From Streptomyces sp. NBC_01445 (lineage in GTDB: Bacteria > Actinomycetota > Actinomycetes > Streptomycetales > Streptomycetaceae), in contig NZ_CP109485.1 of assembly GCF_035918235.1 (NCBI RefSeq), positions 3,286,001-3,350,000 on the forward strand: a stretch of 64,000 bases of DNA, given 5' to 3'. This document shows positions 36,525 to 44,130 of this stretch, piece after piece. The position numbers and the translations under genes are program-made. The notes below the pieces were generated by a model. The model was given only the letters and a program-made list of their open reading frames with translations, ran no database searches and was not told where the DNA came from. Every line of letters begins with the position of its first letter. Position 1 is the stretch's first letter.

Positions 36525-38054
36525 ATGGCAGACGACTACCTCGTACGCATCGGCAAGCTCATCCGTGACGCCCGTCAGCACCGGGGCTGGACACAGTCGC
36601 AGCTTGCCGAGGCGCTCGGTACCAGCCAGAGCGCCGTCAACCGCATCGAGCGCGGCAACCAGAACATCAGCCTTGAGATGATTGCCCGCATAGGCGAAGC
36701 GCTCGACAGTGAAATCGTCTCTCTGGGTTACTCGGGTCCGATGCACCTGCGCGTGGTCGGCGGCCGCCGCCTGTCCGGGTCCATCGACGTGAAGACGAGC
36801 AAGAACGCCTGCGTGGCGCTGCTGTGCGCCTCGCTCCTCAACCGGGGCCGCACCGTCCTGCGCCGCGTCGCCCGCATCGAGGAGGTCTACCGCCTCCTCG
36901 AGGTCCTGAACTCCATCGGCGTCCGCACCCGGTGGATCAACGGCGGCGTGGACCTGGAGATCGTGCCGCCGGCCGCCCTCGACATGGACGCCATCGACGC
37001 GGCCGCCGCCCGCCGCACGCGCTCGATCATCATGTTCTTCGGCCCGCTCCTGCACCGCCTCGACCACTTCAAGCTGCCGTACGCGGGCGGCTGCGACCTC
37101 GGCACCCGCACCATCGAGCCGCACATGATCGCGCTGCGCCGGTTCGGTCTGGACATCACGGCGACCGAGGGGCTCTACCACGCGCAGGTCGAGGCGGGGG
37201 TCTCCCCCGGCCGGCCGATCGTGCTGACCGAGCGCGGCGACACCGTGACCGAGAACGCGCTGCTCGCGGCCGCCCGCCACGACGGCACCACCGTCATCCG
37301 CAACGCGTCCTCGAACTACATGGTCCAGGACCTCTGCTTCTTCCTGGAGGCCCTGGGCGTACGCGTCGAGGGCATCGGCACGACCACCCTCACCGTGCAC
37401 GGCGTGCCGCAGATCGATGTCGACGTGGACTACTCGCCGTCCGAGGACCCGGTCGAGGCGATGAGCCTGCTGGCCGCCGCGGTGGTCACCGAGTCCGAAC
37501 TGACGGTGAAGCGGGTGCCGATCGAGTTCCTGGAGATCGAGCTCGCGGTCCTGGAGGAAATGGGCCTCGACCACGACCGCACGGCCGAGTACTTCGCGGA
37601 CAACGGCCGCACGCGCCTGGTGGACCTCACCGTCCGGCCCTCCAAACTGGAGGCGCCGATCGACAAGATCCACCCGATGCCGTTCCCGGGCCTCAACATC
37701 GACAACGTGCCCTTCTTCGCGGCCATCGCCGCCGCGGCACAGGGCCAGACCCTCATCCACGACTGGGTCTACGACAACCGCGCGATCTATCTCACCGACC
37801 TGAACCGGCTCGGCGGGCGCCTCCAGCTGCTCGACCCGCACCGCGTCCTCGTCGAGGGCCCGACGCGCTGGCGCGCCGCCGAGATGATGTGCCCGCCCGC
37901 GCTGCGCCCCGCCGTCGTCGTGCTCCTCGCGATGATGGCCGCCGAGGGCACGTCCGTGCTGCGCAACGTCTACGTGATCAACCGCGGCTACGAGGACCTG
38001 GCCGAGCGGCTCAACTCCGTTGGCGCGCAGATCGAGACGTTCCGGGACATCTGA
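36525..38054 (+). CDS. HTH-domain-containing MurA homologue (UDP-GlcNAc enolpyruvyltransferase fold)
   Basis: The 509-residue protein has an XRE-type HTH at ~6-63 (LIRDARQHRGWTQSQLAEAL, then SQSAVNRIERGNQNIS). A complete MurA/EPSP-synthase fold follows at ~75-505. MurA catalytic positions appear kept: SKNA (Lys ~92), RTRSIIMFFGPLL (Arg), AGGCDLGTR with the PEP-site Cys (~188), GLNIDNVPFF (Asp ~393) and ALRPAVVVL (Arg ~463). MurA makes UDP-GlcNAc-enolpyruvate, the first committed peptidoglycan step; ordinary MurA is ~420 residues without an HTH. The ATG lacks a strong ribosome binding site and is preceded by a palindrome. From memory the fusion is conserved in Streptomyces (SCO5998). A dual enzyme-regulator role is inferred. 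Confidence 0.9.
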   Translation: MADDYLVRIGKLIRDARQHRGWTQSQLAEALGTSQSAVNRIERGNQNISLEMIARIGEALDSEIVSLGYSGPMHLRVVGGRRLSGSIDVKTSKNACVALLCASLLNRGRTVLRRVARIEEVYRLLEVLNSIGVRTRWINGGVDLEIVPPAALDMDAIDAAAARRTRSIIMFFGPLLHRLDHFKLPYAGGCDLGTRTIEPHMIALRRFGLDITATEGLYHAQVEAGVSPGRPIVLTERGDTVTENALLAAARHDGTTVIRNASSNYMVQDLCFFLEALGVRVEGIGTTTLTVHGVPQIDVDVDYSPSEDPVEAMSLLAAAVVTESELTVKRVPIEFLEIELAVLEEMGLDHDRTAEYFADNGRTRLVDLTVRPSKLEAPIDKIHPMPFPGLNIDNVPFFAAIAAAAQGQTLIHDWVYDNRAIYLTDLNRLGGRLQLLDPHRVLVEGPTRWRAAEMMCPPALRPAVVVLLAMMAAEGTSVLRNVYVINRGYEDLAERLNSVGAQIETFRDI

Positions 38055-38069
38055 CTCGACTGACGCCGT

Positions 38070-39002
38070 TCAAGGCCGCGGGAAGAGGTTGAGCAGTTCC
38101 TCTTCCGCGGCCCATCGGCGTATCTGCTCCGCGATCAGGCGCTCGGCGCGCGGGCGGAAGGCTGCCGAACCGCCGGCCACGTGCGGGGTGATGAGGACTC
38201 CGGGGGCGTGGCGCAGGGCGTGGTCCGCGGGGAGGGGTTCCGGGTCGGTGACGTCGAGCGCGGCGCGCAGCCGGCCCGTGGCGGTCTCGGCGAGCAGGGC
38301 CTCGGTGTCGAGGGTGCGGCCGCGGCCGACGTTGACGACGAGGGCGCCGTCCGGCAGTGCGGCCATTTCCTTCGGGCCGAACAGGCCGACCGTGGCCGGG
38401 TTCTCGGGCAGGACGAGGACCACGATGTCGAGGCCGGGGAGCAGTTCGGGCAGGTCGGCGATCGCGTGGACCCGCTCGTCGGGGCGGGCGCGCCGGGCGA
38501 CGCGGACGACGTCCGCCTCGCAGGCGAGGAGCCGCGCCTCCAGGGCCGAGCCGATCGACCCGTAGCCGACGATCGCGACGCGGCTGTCCGCGAGTGAGCG
38601 CGTGAAGTGCGGGTCCCAGCGGCCCGCCACCTGGTCGGCGGCCCAGCGGGGCAGCTCGCGCTGGGCCGCGAGGATGAGGCCGAGCGCGTGCTCCGCGGTG
38701 GAGGCGTCGTGCAGGCCGCGGCCGTTGTGCAGGGTGACGCCTTCGGGCAGCAGCGGCTGGAGCTTCTCGACTCCGGCGCTGAGGGACTGGACGGCGCGCA
38801 GGCGTGGGAGCCGGGGCAGCAGCCGGTCCGCGTCGGGGACCGCGTAGGGCATGACCCAGAACTCCACGGCGTCCAGGGTCTCCTGCGGAAGCTCGGATAC
38901 GGGCGTCACGCCGTCCCACACGTGGACGCGGACACCGTCGGGCCAGGGGCCGTGGCGCTGGTCGAGCTGGGGCCAGGGGACGAGCACGTCGGTTTCGGTC
39001 AT
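38070..39002 (-). CDS. D-2-hydroxyacid dehydrogenase (NAD-dependent)
   Basis: The 310-residue enzyme has the NAD-binding Rossmann motif VGYGSIGSALEARLL (~155). Catalytic Arg lies in VNVGRGRTLDT (~228), Glu in DVTDPEPLP (~254) and His in ITPHVAGGS (~275). It oxidises or reduces a 2-hydroxy/2-keto acid; the hydroxypyruvate/glyoxylate-reductase-like branch is likely. The start is ATG 39002 behind GGAG (9 nt). It is divergent from an MFS importer, with an IclR-type palindrome between them, so the acid taken up by the transporter is its probable substrate. Confidence 0.88.
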   Translation of the reverse strand: MTETDVLVPWPQLDQRHGPWPDGVRVHVWDGVTPVSELPQETLDAVEFWVMPYAVPDADRLLPRLPRLRAVQSLSAGVEKLQPLLPEGVTLHNGRGLHDASTAEHALGLILAAQRELPRWAADQVAGRWDPHFTRSLADSRVAIVGYGSIGSALEARLLACEADVVRVARRARPDERVHAIADLPELLPGLDIVVLVLPENPATVGLFGPKEMAALPDGALVVNVGRGRTLDTEALLAETATGRLRAALDVTDPEPLPADHALRHAPGVLITPHVAGGSAAFRPRAERLIAEQIRRWAAEEELLNLFPRP

Positions 39003-39099
39003 CGCGGGTTTCTCCTTCGGCTGCTTCCGTCGCGGCATGCGGGCGAACCATTGACCCGGCCGCCACTCCCTCGTAACGTCTTCCCGCCCAGTGAAACAC

Positions 39100-39116
39100 T
39101 TTCCATCTCACGGAAA
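39100..39116. promoter_or_regulatory. IclR-type operator candidate
   Basis: TTTCCAT-CTC-ACGGAAA is a 17-bp palindrome with one mismatch, of the form common to IclR-family operators. It lies 15 bp before the MFS transporter ATG in the divergent region. The IclR gene two genes along is the likely binder. Confidence 0.5.
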
Positions 39117-39131
39117 ACAGGGGGTCAAGGG

Positions 39132-40460
39132 ATGACAGCGCCGTCGCCCTCCCGGCCGTCCACCGGCGGCTTCTGGAGCTCGACCCGCGCCCGGCACCTG
39201 ATACCGGTCGCGTTCATCACGTACTCGCTCGCCTATCTCGACAAATCCAACTACGCGATCGCGTCCGCCGGCGGCATGGCCGACGAGCTGCATCTGTCCG
39301 CGGGCCTCGACTCGCTCATCGCCGCGTCGTTCTTCCTCGGCTACTTCTTCTTCCAGATCCCCGGCACGATCTACGCCGAGCAGCGCAGTGCGCGCCGGCT
39401 CGTCGCCTGGTCGACGGTGCTGTGGGGGCTGCTCGCCGTGGTGCAGGGCCTGCTGAGCAGCCCGGGGCAGCTGATCGCCGTGCGGTTCGCGCTCGGTGTC
39501 GTCGAGGGCGCGGTGCTGCCGTCGATGGTGATGCTGCTCAGCCGCTGGTTCACGCACGGCGAGCGCGGCCGCGCCAACACCCTGCTCATCCTGGGCAATC
39601 CGGTCACCGTGATGTGGCTCTCCGCCCTGTCGGGCTGGCTGGTGTCGGTGACGGACTGGCGCGTGATGTTCATTGTCGAGGGCGTGCCCTCGGTCATCTG
39701 GGGCCTGTTCTGCCTGCGGCTCATCAAGGACCGCCCCGAGGACGCCAAGTGGGTCGCGCCCAGCGAACTGGAGGCTCTGCGCGAGGACCGCGCCACCGTT
39801 CCGGCCGCCTCCGGGAACCTGCGCGAGGAGTACGGCAAGGTCCTGCGCTCGCGCCCCGTGCTGCTGATGTCGGTGCAGTACTTCTTCTGGTCGTTCGGCA
39901 TGTACGGCTTCATCTTCTGGCTGCCGTCGATCGTGAAGAAGGGCTCCGGCGAGGGCATCGGCGCCACCGGTCTGCTGACCGCCGTGCCGTACGCGTTCGC
40001 GGTCGTCGCCATGCTGCTCAACTCGCGCCTGTCCGACCGCAGCGGGCGGCGCAAGGCGGCCGTGTGGCCCTGGCTCGCCGCCGGCGGCCTCGCCCTCTTC
40101 GGCTCGTACGCGGCCGGGTCCCACTTCCCCGTGGCGCTCGCGCTGCTCGTGGTGGCGGGCCTGTGCCTCTACGCGCCCTACGGCCCGTACTTCGCGCTCG
40201 TCTCCACGCTCGCCCCGGCGGGCGTCTCGGGCGCGGCGGTGGCGCTGGTCAACTCGTTCGGCGCGCTCGGCTCGTTCGCCGGGACGTATCTCGTGGGCTG
40301 GGTACGCGGCACGTCGCTCGGCGACGCGGGGGCCTTCGCGTTCATGGCGGCGGGCGCGCTGGTCTCGGCCGCGCTGATGCTGGCGGTGCACGAGCCCCGA
40401 CCGTCCGGTCCCCGCCCGGGTACGGTGAACCGGCAGCCCACCGCTGCCACCACCACCTGA
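39132..40460 (+). CDS. MFS transporter, anion:cation symporter type
   Basis: The 442-residue membrane protein has about 12 membrane segments. MFS landmarks are LAYLDKSNYAIASAGGM (~37), the helix 2-3 loop in FFQIPGTIYAEQRSARRLV (~80) and the second-half loop NSRLSDRSGRRKA (~300). This branch imports organic anions such as tartrate, gluconate, galactarate or 4-hydroxyphenylacetate. The start is ATG 39132, 7 nt after GGGGG. It precedes the IclR gene by 54 bp on the same strand and is divergent from the hydroxyacid dehydrogenase. Confidence 0.88.
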   Translation: MTAPSPSRPSTGGFWSSTRARHLIPVAFITYSLAYLDKSNYAIASAGGMADELHLSAGLDSLIAASFFLGYFFFQIPGTIYAEQRSARRLVAWSTVLWGLLAVVQGLLSSPGQLIAVRFALGVVEGAVLPSMVMLLSRWFTHGERGRANTLLILGNPVTVMWLSALSGWLVSVTDWRVMFIVEGVPSVIWGLFCLRLIKDRPEDAKWVAPSELEALREDRATVPAASGNLREEYGKVLRSRPVLLMSVQYFFWSFGMYGFIFWLPSIVKKGSGEGIGATGLLTAVPYAFAVVAMLLNSRLSDRSGRRKAAVWPWLAAGGLALFGSYAAGSHFPVALALLVVAGLCLYAPYGPYFALVSTLAPAGVSGAAVALVNSFGALGSFAGTYLVGWVRGTSLGDAGAFAFMAAGALVSAALMLAVHEPRPSGPRPGTVNRQPTAATTT

Positions 40461-40514
40461 GTGCGCCGGGGACCGGTCCCCGCGTACGGGCGCAGCACAC
40501 GGGAGACGAGCAGC

Positions 40515-41276
40515 GTGACCACGACGTCCGGCGACGACATGCTCGGCCGGGGCCTGCGACTCCTCACCGTGCTCGCCGACCATCCCGCGGGCCTGGGGGT
40601 GAGCGCCGCGGCCCGCGCCGCGGCGCTCCCGGTCAGCAGCGCCCACCGGCTCCTCGGCCGGCTCGCCGCCGAACGGTTCGTGGCGTACGACGAGGACACC
40701 CGGCGCTACGCCCTGGGGGCCCGGGTGCTCGAACTGTCGCGGGGTTTCCAGCGCTCACCGGCCGGCTACTCCGCGGCGGCGGCGCCGATGCGCAGGCTCG
40801 CCGACCGCACGGGCCTGCCCGCCATCGCGGGCATCCTCTACGACACGGACGTGCTGCTCGTCCTCACCGCGCAGGGCACCCAGCACCTCCAGCTGCGCAG
40901 CGCGGAGGGCACCCGTAACGCCTGGCACGCGACCTCGCTCGGCAAGGTCCTCGTCGCGGGCCTGCCCGAGCGTGAGCGCGACGAGCTGCTCGCGGCCGAG
41001 CTGGCCGCGGTGACCGACCGCACCGTGATCGACCCGGCGGCGGTCCGCAGGGAGCTCGACGCCGTGCGCGAACGCGGCTGGGCCGAGGTCGACGAGGAGA
41101 ACGAGGTCGGCGTCCGGTCCATCGCCGTCGCCGTGCCCTCCCCGCACGGGGAGGCGCCGCGCCTCGCCGTCTCGCTCGGCGCGGCCGTCGCCCTGACCGG
41201 CGCCGACGAACTGCGCGCGCACGTCCCGGCCCTGCGCGCGTGCGCGGAGGACATCGCGGCGCACATGGACCACTGA
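40515..41276 (+). CDS. IclR-family transcriptional regulator
   Basis: The 253-residue protein has an N-terminal winged HTH (LGVSAAARAAALPVSSAHRL through GRLAAERFV, ~25-60) and a C-terminal GAF-like IclR effector domain. That domain includes GTRNAWHATSLGKVLVAGL (~133) and VDEENEVGVRSIAVAVPSP. The start is GTG 40515 behind GGAG (9 nt). It probably controls the adjacent transporter and divergent dehydrogenase through the palindrome at 39100-39116, with the transported acid as effector; this is inferred from position. Confidence 0.9.
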   Translation: MTTTSGDDMLGRGLRLLTVLADHPAGLGVSAAARAAALPVSSAHRLLGRLAAERFVAYDEDTRRYALGARVLELSRGFQRSPAGYSAAAAPMRRLADRTGLPAIAGILYDTDVLLVLTAQGTQHLQLRSAEGTRNAWHATSLGKVLVAGLPERERDELLAAELAAVTDRTVIDPAAVRRELDAVRERGWAEVDEENEVGVRSIAVAVPSPHGEAPRLAVSLGAAVALTGADELRAHVPALRACAEDIAAHMDH

Positions 41277-41370
41277 GCAGATCTTGGGGTGTGACGGCTG
41301 CCGCCCGGTGACATTCATCCCGGGGAGGGCGGCCACCGGGCCCCCGCACCGCTCCCGGGAGGAACGCACG

Positions 41371-42423
41371 ATGACCGAGCTGATGAAGGCCGTCCAGTAC
41401 CGCGCGGCGGGTGCCGCCCCCGAAGTCGTGCAGATCCCCGTGCCCGCCCCCGGTCCCGGCCAGGTGCTCCTGCGCGTGACGGCGGCCGGTGTCTGCCACT
41501 CCGACATCGCCGTGATGAGCCTGCCCGCCGAGCAGCTGGGCTTCCCGCTGCCGCTCACGCTCGGCCACGAGGGCGTCGGCACGGTCGCGGAGGTGGGTGA
41601 CGGGGTGACGGCCGTCGAGGTCGGCGACGAGGTCGCCGTCTACGGGCCGTGGGGCTGCGGCTCCTGCGCCAAGTGTGCGGAGGGCAAGGAGAATTACTGT
41701 CCGCGCGCCAGGGAACTCGGCATCTTCCCGCCCGGCCTCGGCGCGCCCGGCGCCATGGCCGAGTACATGGTCGTGGACAGCCCCCGCCACATCGTGCCGC
41801 TCGGCGGCCTCGACCCGGTGCAGGCGGTGCCGCTGACGGACGCCGGCCTGACCCCGTACCACGCGATCAAGCGGTCGCTGCCGAAGCTGGTGCCGGGGTC
41901 GACGGCCGTCGTGATCGGCACGGGCGGGCTCGGGCACGTCGCGATCCAGCTCCTGCGCGAGCTGTCTCCGGCCTGGGTGATCGCGCTCGATGTGAACGAG
42001 GAGAAACTGGCGCTCGCCCGTGAGGTGGGCGCCCACGAGGCCATCCTGTCGGACGCCGAATCCGTGGGAATGGTAAGGGAGTTGACAGGCGGCAGGGGCG
42101 CCGAGGCGGTCTTCGACTTCGTCGGGGCCGCACCCACGGTGGCCATGGCGGGCAGCTGCGTGGCGGTCGAGGGCGATGTCACCATCGTGGGCCTCGGCGG
42201 CGGCAGCCTCGCGGTCGGCTTCGGCACGACACCGTACGAGGTGTCGGTGACCGCCCCTTACTGGGGCAGCCGCAGCGAGCTGATGGAGGTGCTCGACCTG
42301 GCGCGGGCCGACGTCATCTCCGTACACGTGGAGACGTACGGCATCGACGACGCGCCCACCGCCTACCGGCGGCTGCACGACGGGACGGTGCGCGGACGCG
42401 CGGTGATCCTGCCGCAGGAGTAG
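41371..42423 (+). CDS. Zinc-dependent alcohol dehydrogenase (MDR family)
   Basis: The 350-residue enzyme has the catalytic zinc residues in GVCHSDIA (Cys ~43) and LGHEGVGTV (His-Glu ~67). The structural zinc lobe is GCGSCAKCAEGKENYC (~94-109). The cofactor fold reads VVIGTGGLGHVAIQLL (~175), followed by an Asp (ALDVNEEK) that favours NAD over NADP. The start is ATG 41371, 8 nt after GGGAGG. It follows the IclR gene by 94 bp. It may belong with the hydroxyacid module or with the aryl-CoA island that begins just beyond on the other strand; the sequence does not decide. Confidence 0.9.
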   Translation: MTELMKAVQYRAAGAAPEVVQIPVPAPGPGQVLLRVTAAGVCHSDIAVMSLPAEQLGFPLPLTLGHEGVGTVAEVGDGVTAVEVGDEVAVYGPWGCGSCAKCAEGKENYCPRARELGIFPPGLGAPGAMAEYMVVDSPRHIVPLGGLDPVQAVPLTDAGLTPYHAIKRSLPKLVPGSTAVVIGTGGLGHVAIQLLRELSPAWVIALDVNEEKLALAREVGAHEAILSDAESVGMVRELTGGRGAEAVFDFVGAAPTVAMAGSCVAVEGDVTIVGLGGGSLAVGFGTTPYEVSVTAPYWGSRSELMEVLDLARADVISVHVETYGIDDAPTAYRRLHDGTVRGRAVILPQE

Positions 42424-42447
42424 TCGGCCGGGACCGGCGGGCCCGCC

Positions 42448-42852
42448 CTAGTCCGACAGGACCGCCAGCCCGTCCAATTCCACCAGTGCCTGCTCGTCCC
42501 ACAGCCGGGTCGTGCCGATCACCGCCATCGCCGGATAGTCGCGGCCCGCCAACTCCCGCCAGACACGCCCGATTTCACGGGCATGGGTGCGGTAGTCGGC
42601 GACGTCGGTGGCGTAGACGGTGACGCGGGCGAGGGTGTCGGGGGTGCCTCCCGCGTGGCGCAGTGCGGTGAGGAGGTTGGTCAGGGCCCGCTCGAACTGC
42701 TCCGGGAGCGTGTCGCCGGTGATCTTGCCGTCCGCATCGAGGGCGGTCTGTCCGGCGAGGAAGACCAGGCGGCCGCCGGTGGCGGTGACGGCGTGCGAGA
42801 AGCCGGTGGCCGGGGAGAGTTCGGGTGGATTGATCCGCTCGATACTGCTCAC
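42448..42852 (-). CDS. RidA/YjgF-family enamine/imine deaminase
   Basis: The 134-residue protein is a single RidA-type domain: LVFLAGQTALDADGKI, QFERALTNLLTALRHAGGTP, VTVYATDVADY and the C-terminal YPAMAVIGTTRLWDEQALVE. The Arg of the ligand pocket (TTRL, ~115) is present. RidA proteins hydrolyse reactive enamines and imines, releasing ammonia. The GTG start overlaps the stop codon of the acyl-CoA dehydrogenase gene by 4 nt. In an anthranilate pathway it could remove the amino group from an enamine intermediate after ring reduction; that role is inferred from context. Confidence 0.88.
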   Translation of the reverse strand: MSSIERINPPELSPATGFSHAVTATGGRLVFLAGQTALDADGKITGDTLPEQFERALTNLLTALRHAGGTPDTLARVTVYATDVADYRTHAREIGRVWRELAGRDYPAMAVIGTTRLWDEQALVELDGLAVLSD

Positions 42853-43979
42853 GCGTACAACTCCTTGGCGATGATCGCGCGTTGGACCTCGCTGGCCCCT
42901 TCGTAGATGCGGGGTGCGCGCACCTCGCGGTAGAGGTGTTCGAGGAGGTGGCCGCGTTGCAGGGCGCGGGCGCCGTGCAGCTGGACGGCGGTGTCGACGA
43001 CGTGCTGGGCGGTCTCGGTGGCCAGGAGCTTCGCCATCGCGGCGCGCTGCGGCACGTCGGGGGCGCCCGCGTCGTACGCCGAGGCCGCCGCGTAGACCAT
43101 GAGGCGGGCCGCCTCCGTGCGCAGGGCGAGATCGGCCACCTGGTGGGCGACCGTCTGGAGGTCCTTCAGCTTGCCGCCGAACGCGTCGCGCCGGGCGGTG
43201 TGGTCGAGCGTCGCGTCGAGCGCGGCCTGCGCCATGCCCACGGCGAAAGCCCCGACGCTCGGGCGGAAGAGGTTCAGGGTGGTCATGGCGACGCGGAAGC
43301 CGCGGTCCGGTTCACCGAGCACGTCGTCGGCGGTGACCGGGACCGCGTCGAAGTCGAGGGAGCCGATGGGGTGCGGGGAGAGCATGTCGAGGGGGGTGCC
43401 GGTGAGGCCGGGGCGGTCCGCCGGGACCAGGAAGGCGGTGACGCCACGGGCGCCGGCGTCCTGGGCCGTACGGGCGAAGACGGTGTAGAAGTCGGCCTCG
43501 GGGGCGTTCGAGATCCAGGTCTTCTCGCCGACGAGGCACCAGCCTCCGGTGCCGTCGGGCTCGGCGCGCAGGGCGAGGGCCGCGGCGTCGGAACCCGCGC
43601 CCGGCTCGCTGAGCGCGAAGGCCGCGACGGCCGTGCCGTCGCTGACGCGCGGCAGCCAGTGCGCGCGCTGCGCGTCGGTGCCGTACGCGTGCACGGGGTG
43701 TGCGCCGAGTCCCTGAAGGGCGAGAGCGGTCTCGGCCTCCGTGCAGACGCGGGCGAGGGACTCGCGCATCAGGCACAGGTCGAGGGCGCCGGAGCGGAAC
43801 AGCCGCTCCAGGAGGCCGAGCCGGCCGAGCTCGGCGACGAGCGGCCGGTTCACCTTCCCCGGCTCGCCCTTCTCGGCGAGGGGTGCGAGCCGCTCGGCGG
43901 CGAGCGCACACAGCTCGGCACACCAGGCGGTCTGTGCTGGGTCGAGCGAGAATGACGGAGCTGCGGACTCTGCGGTCAT
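42849..43979 (-). CDS. Acyl-CoA dehydrogenase
   Basis: The 376-residue flavoenzyme has family motifs AFALSEPGAGSDAAAL (~122), WISNAPEADFYTVFA, and the C-terminal QLHGARALQRGHLLEHLYR and YEGASEVQRAIIAK. It would oxidise an alicyclic or acyl-CoA in the beta-oxidation-like steps after ring dearomatisation. The start is ATG 43979, 9 nt after GGGAGG. It forms a two-gene operon with RidA and is divergent from the CoA ligase. Its promoter has the same -35/-10 architecture and operator as the enoyl-CoA hydratase promoter 5.7 kb away. Confidence 0.9.
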   Translation of the reverse strand: MTAESAAPSFSLDPAQTAWCAELCALAAERLAPLAEKGEPGKVNRPLVAELGRLGLLERLFRSGALDLCLMRESLARVCTEAETALALQGLGAHPVHAYGTDAQRAHWLPRVSDGTAVAAFALSEPGAGSDAAALALRAEPDGTGGWCLVGEKTWISNAPEADFYTVFARTAQDAGARGVTAFLVPADRPGLTGTPLDMLSPHPIGSLDFDAVPVTADDVLGEPDRGFRVAMTTLNLFRPSVGAFAVGMAQAALDATLDHTARRDAFGGKLKDLQTVAHQVADLALRTEAARLMVYAAASAYDAGAPDVPQRAAMAKLLATETAQHVVDTAVQLHGARALQRGHLLEHLYREVRAPRIYEGASEVQRAIIAKELYA

Positions 43980-44026
43980 CTGTCGGCGCCTCCCGGTTCG
44001 CCGGCGGCTCGGGCCGGCTCCGTCAC

Positions 44027-44068
44027 GTTATCGCGGACCGTTGACTGTCGTCACCATCACGATACGCT
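44027..44068. promoter_or_regulatory. Divergent promoters of acyl-CoA dehydrogenase and CoA ligase with shared operator
   Basis: Minus strand: GTGACG, 18-bp spacer, TAACGT, reading toward the dehydrogenase. Plus strand: TTGACT (44041-44046), 16-bp spacer, TACGCT (44063-44068), reading toward the ligase. The palindrome GTTGAC-TGTC-GTCACC (44040-44055) covers both -35 boxes. The same -35/spacer/-10 pattern and operator recur upstream of the enoyl-CoA hydratase gene. Confidence 0.55.
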
Positions 44069-44109
44069 CGTTCCGCGAGCCCACCGATACCTGTTTGCGC
44101 GAGCCCACC
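44060..44109. repeat. Tandem ~25-bp direct repeat before the CoA ligase gene
   Basis: Two adjacent units start with CGATAC and end with GCGAGCCCACC (44060-44085 and 44085-44109). They lie between the ligase promoter candidate and its ATG. CGATACGC also occurs in the enoyl-CoA hydratase promoter. They may be additional regulator sites. Confidence 0.5.
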
Positions 44110-44130
44110 ATGACAAGGGGGCGCACGGCC

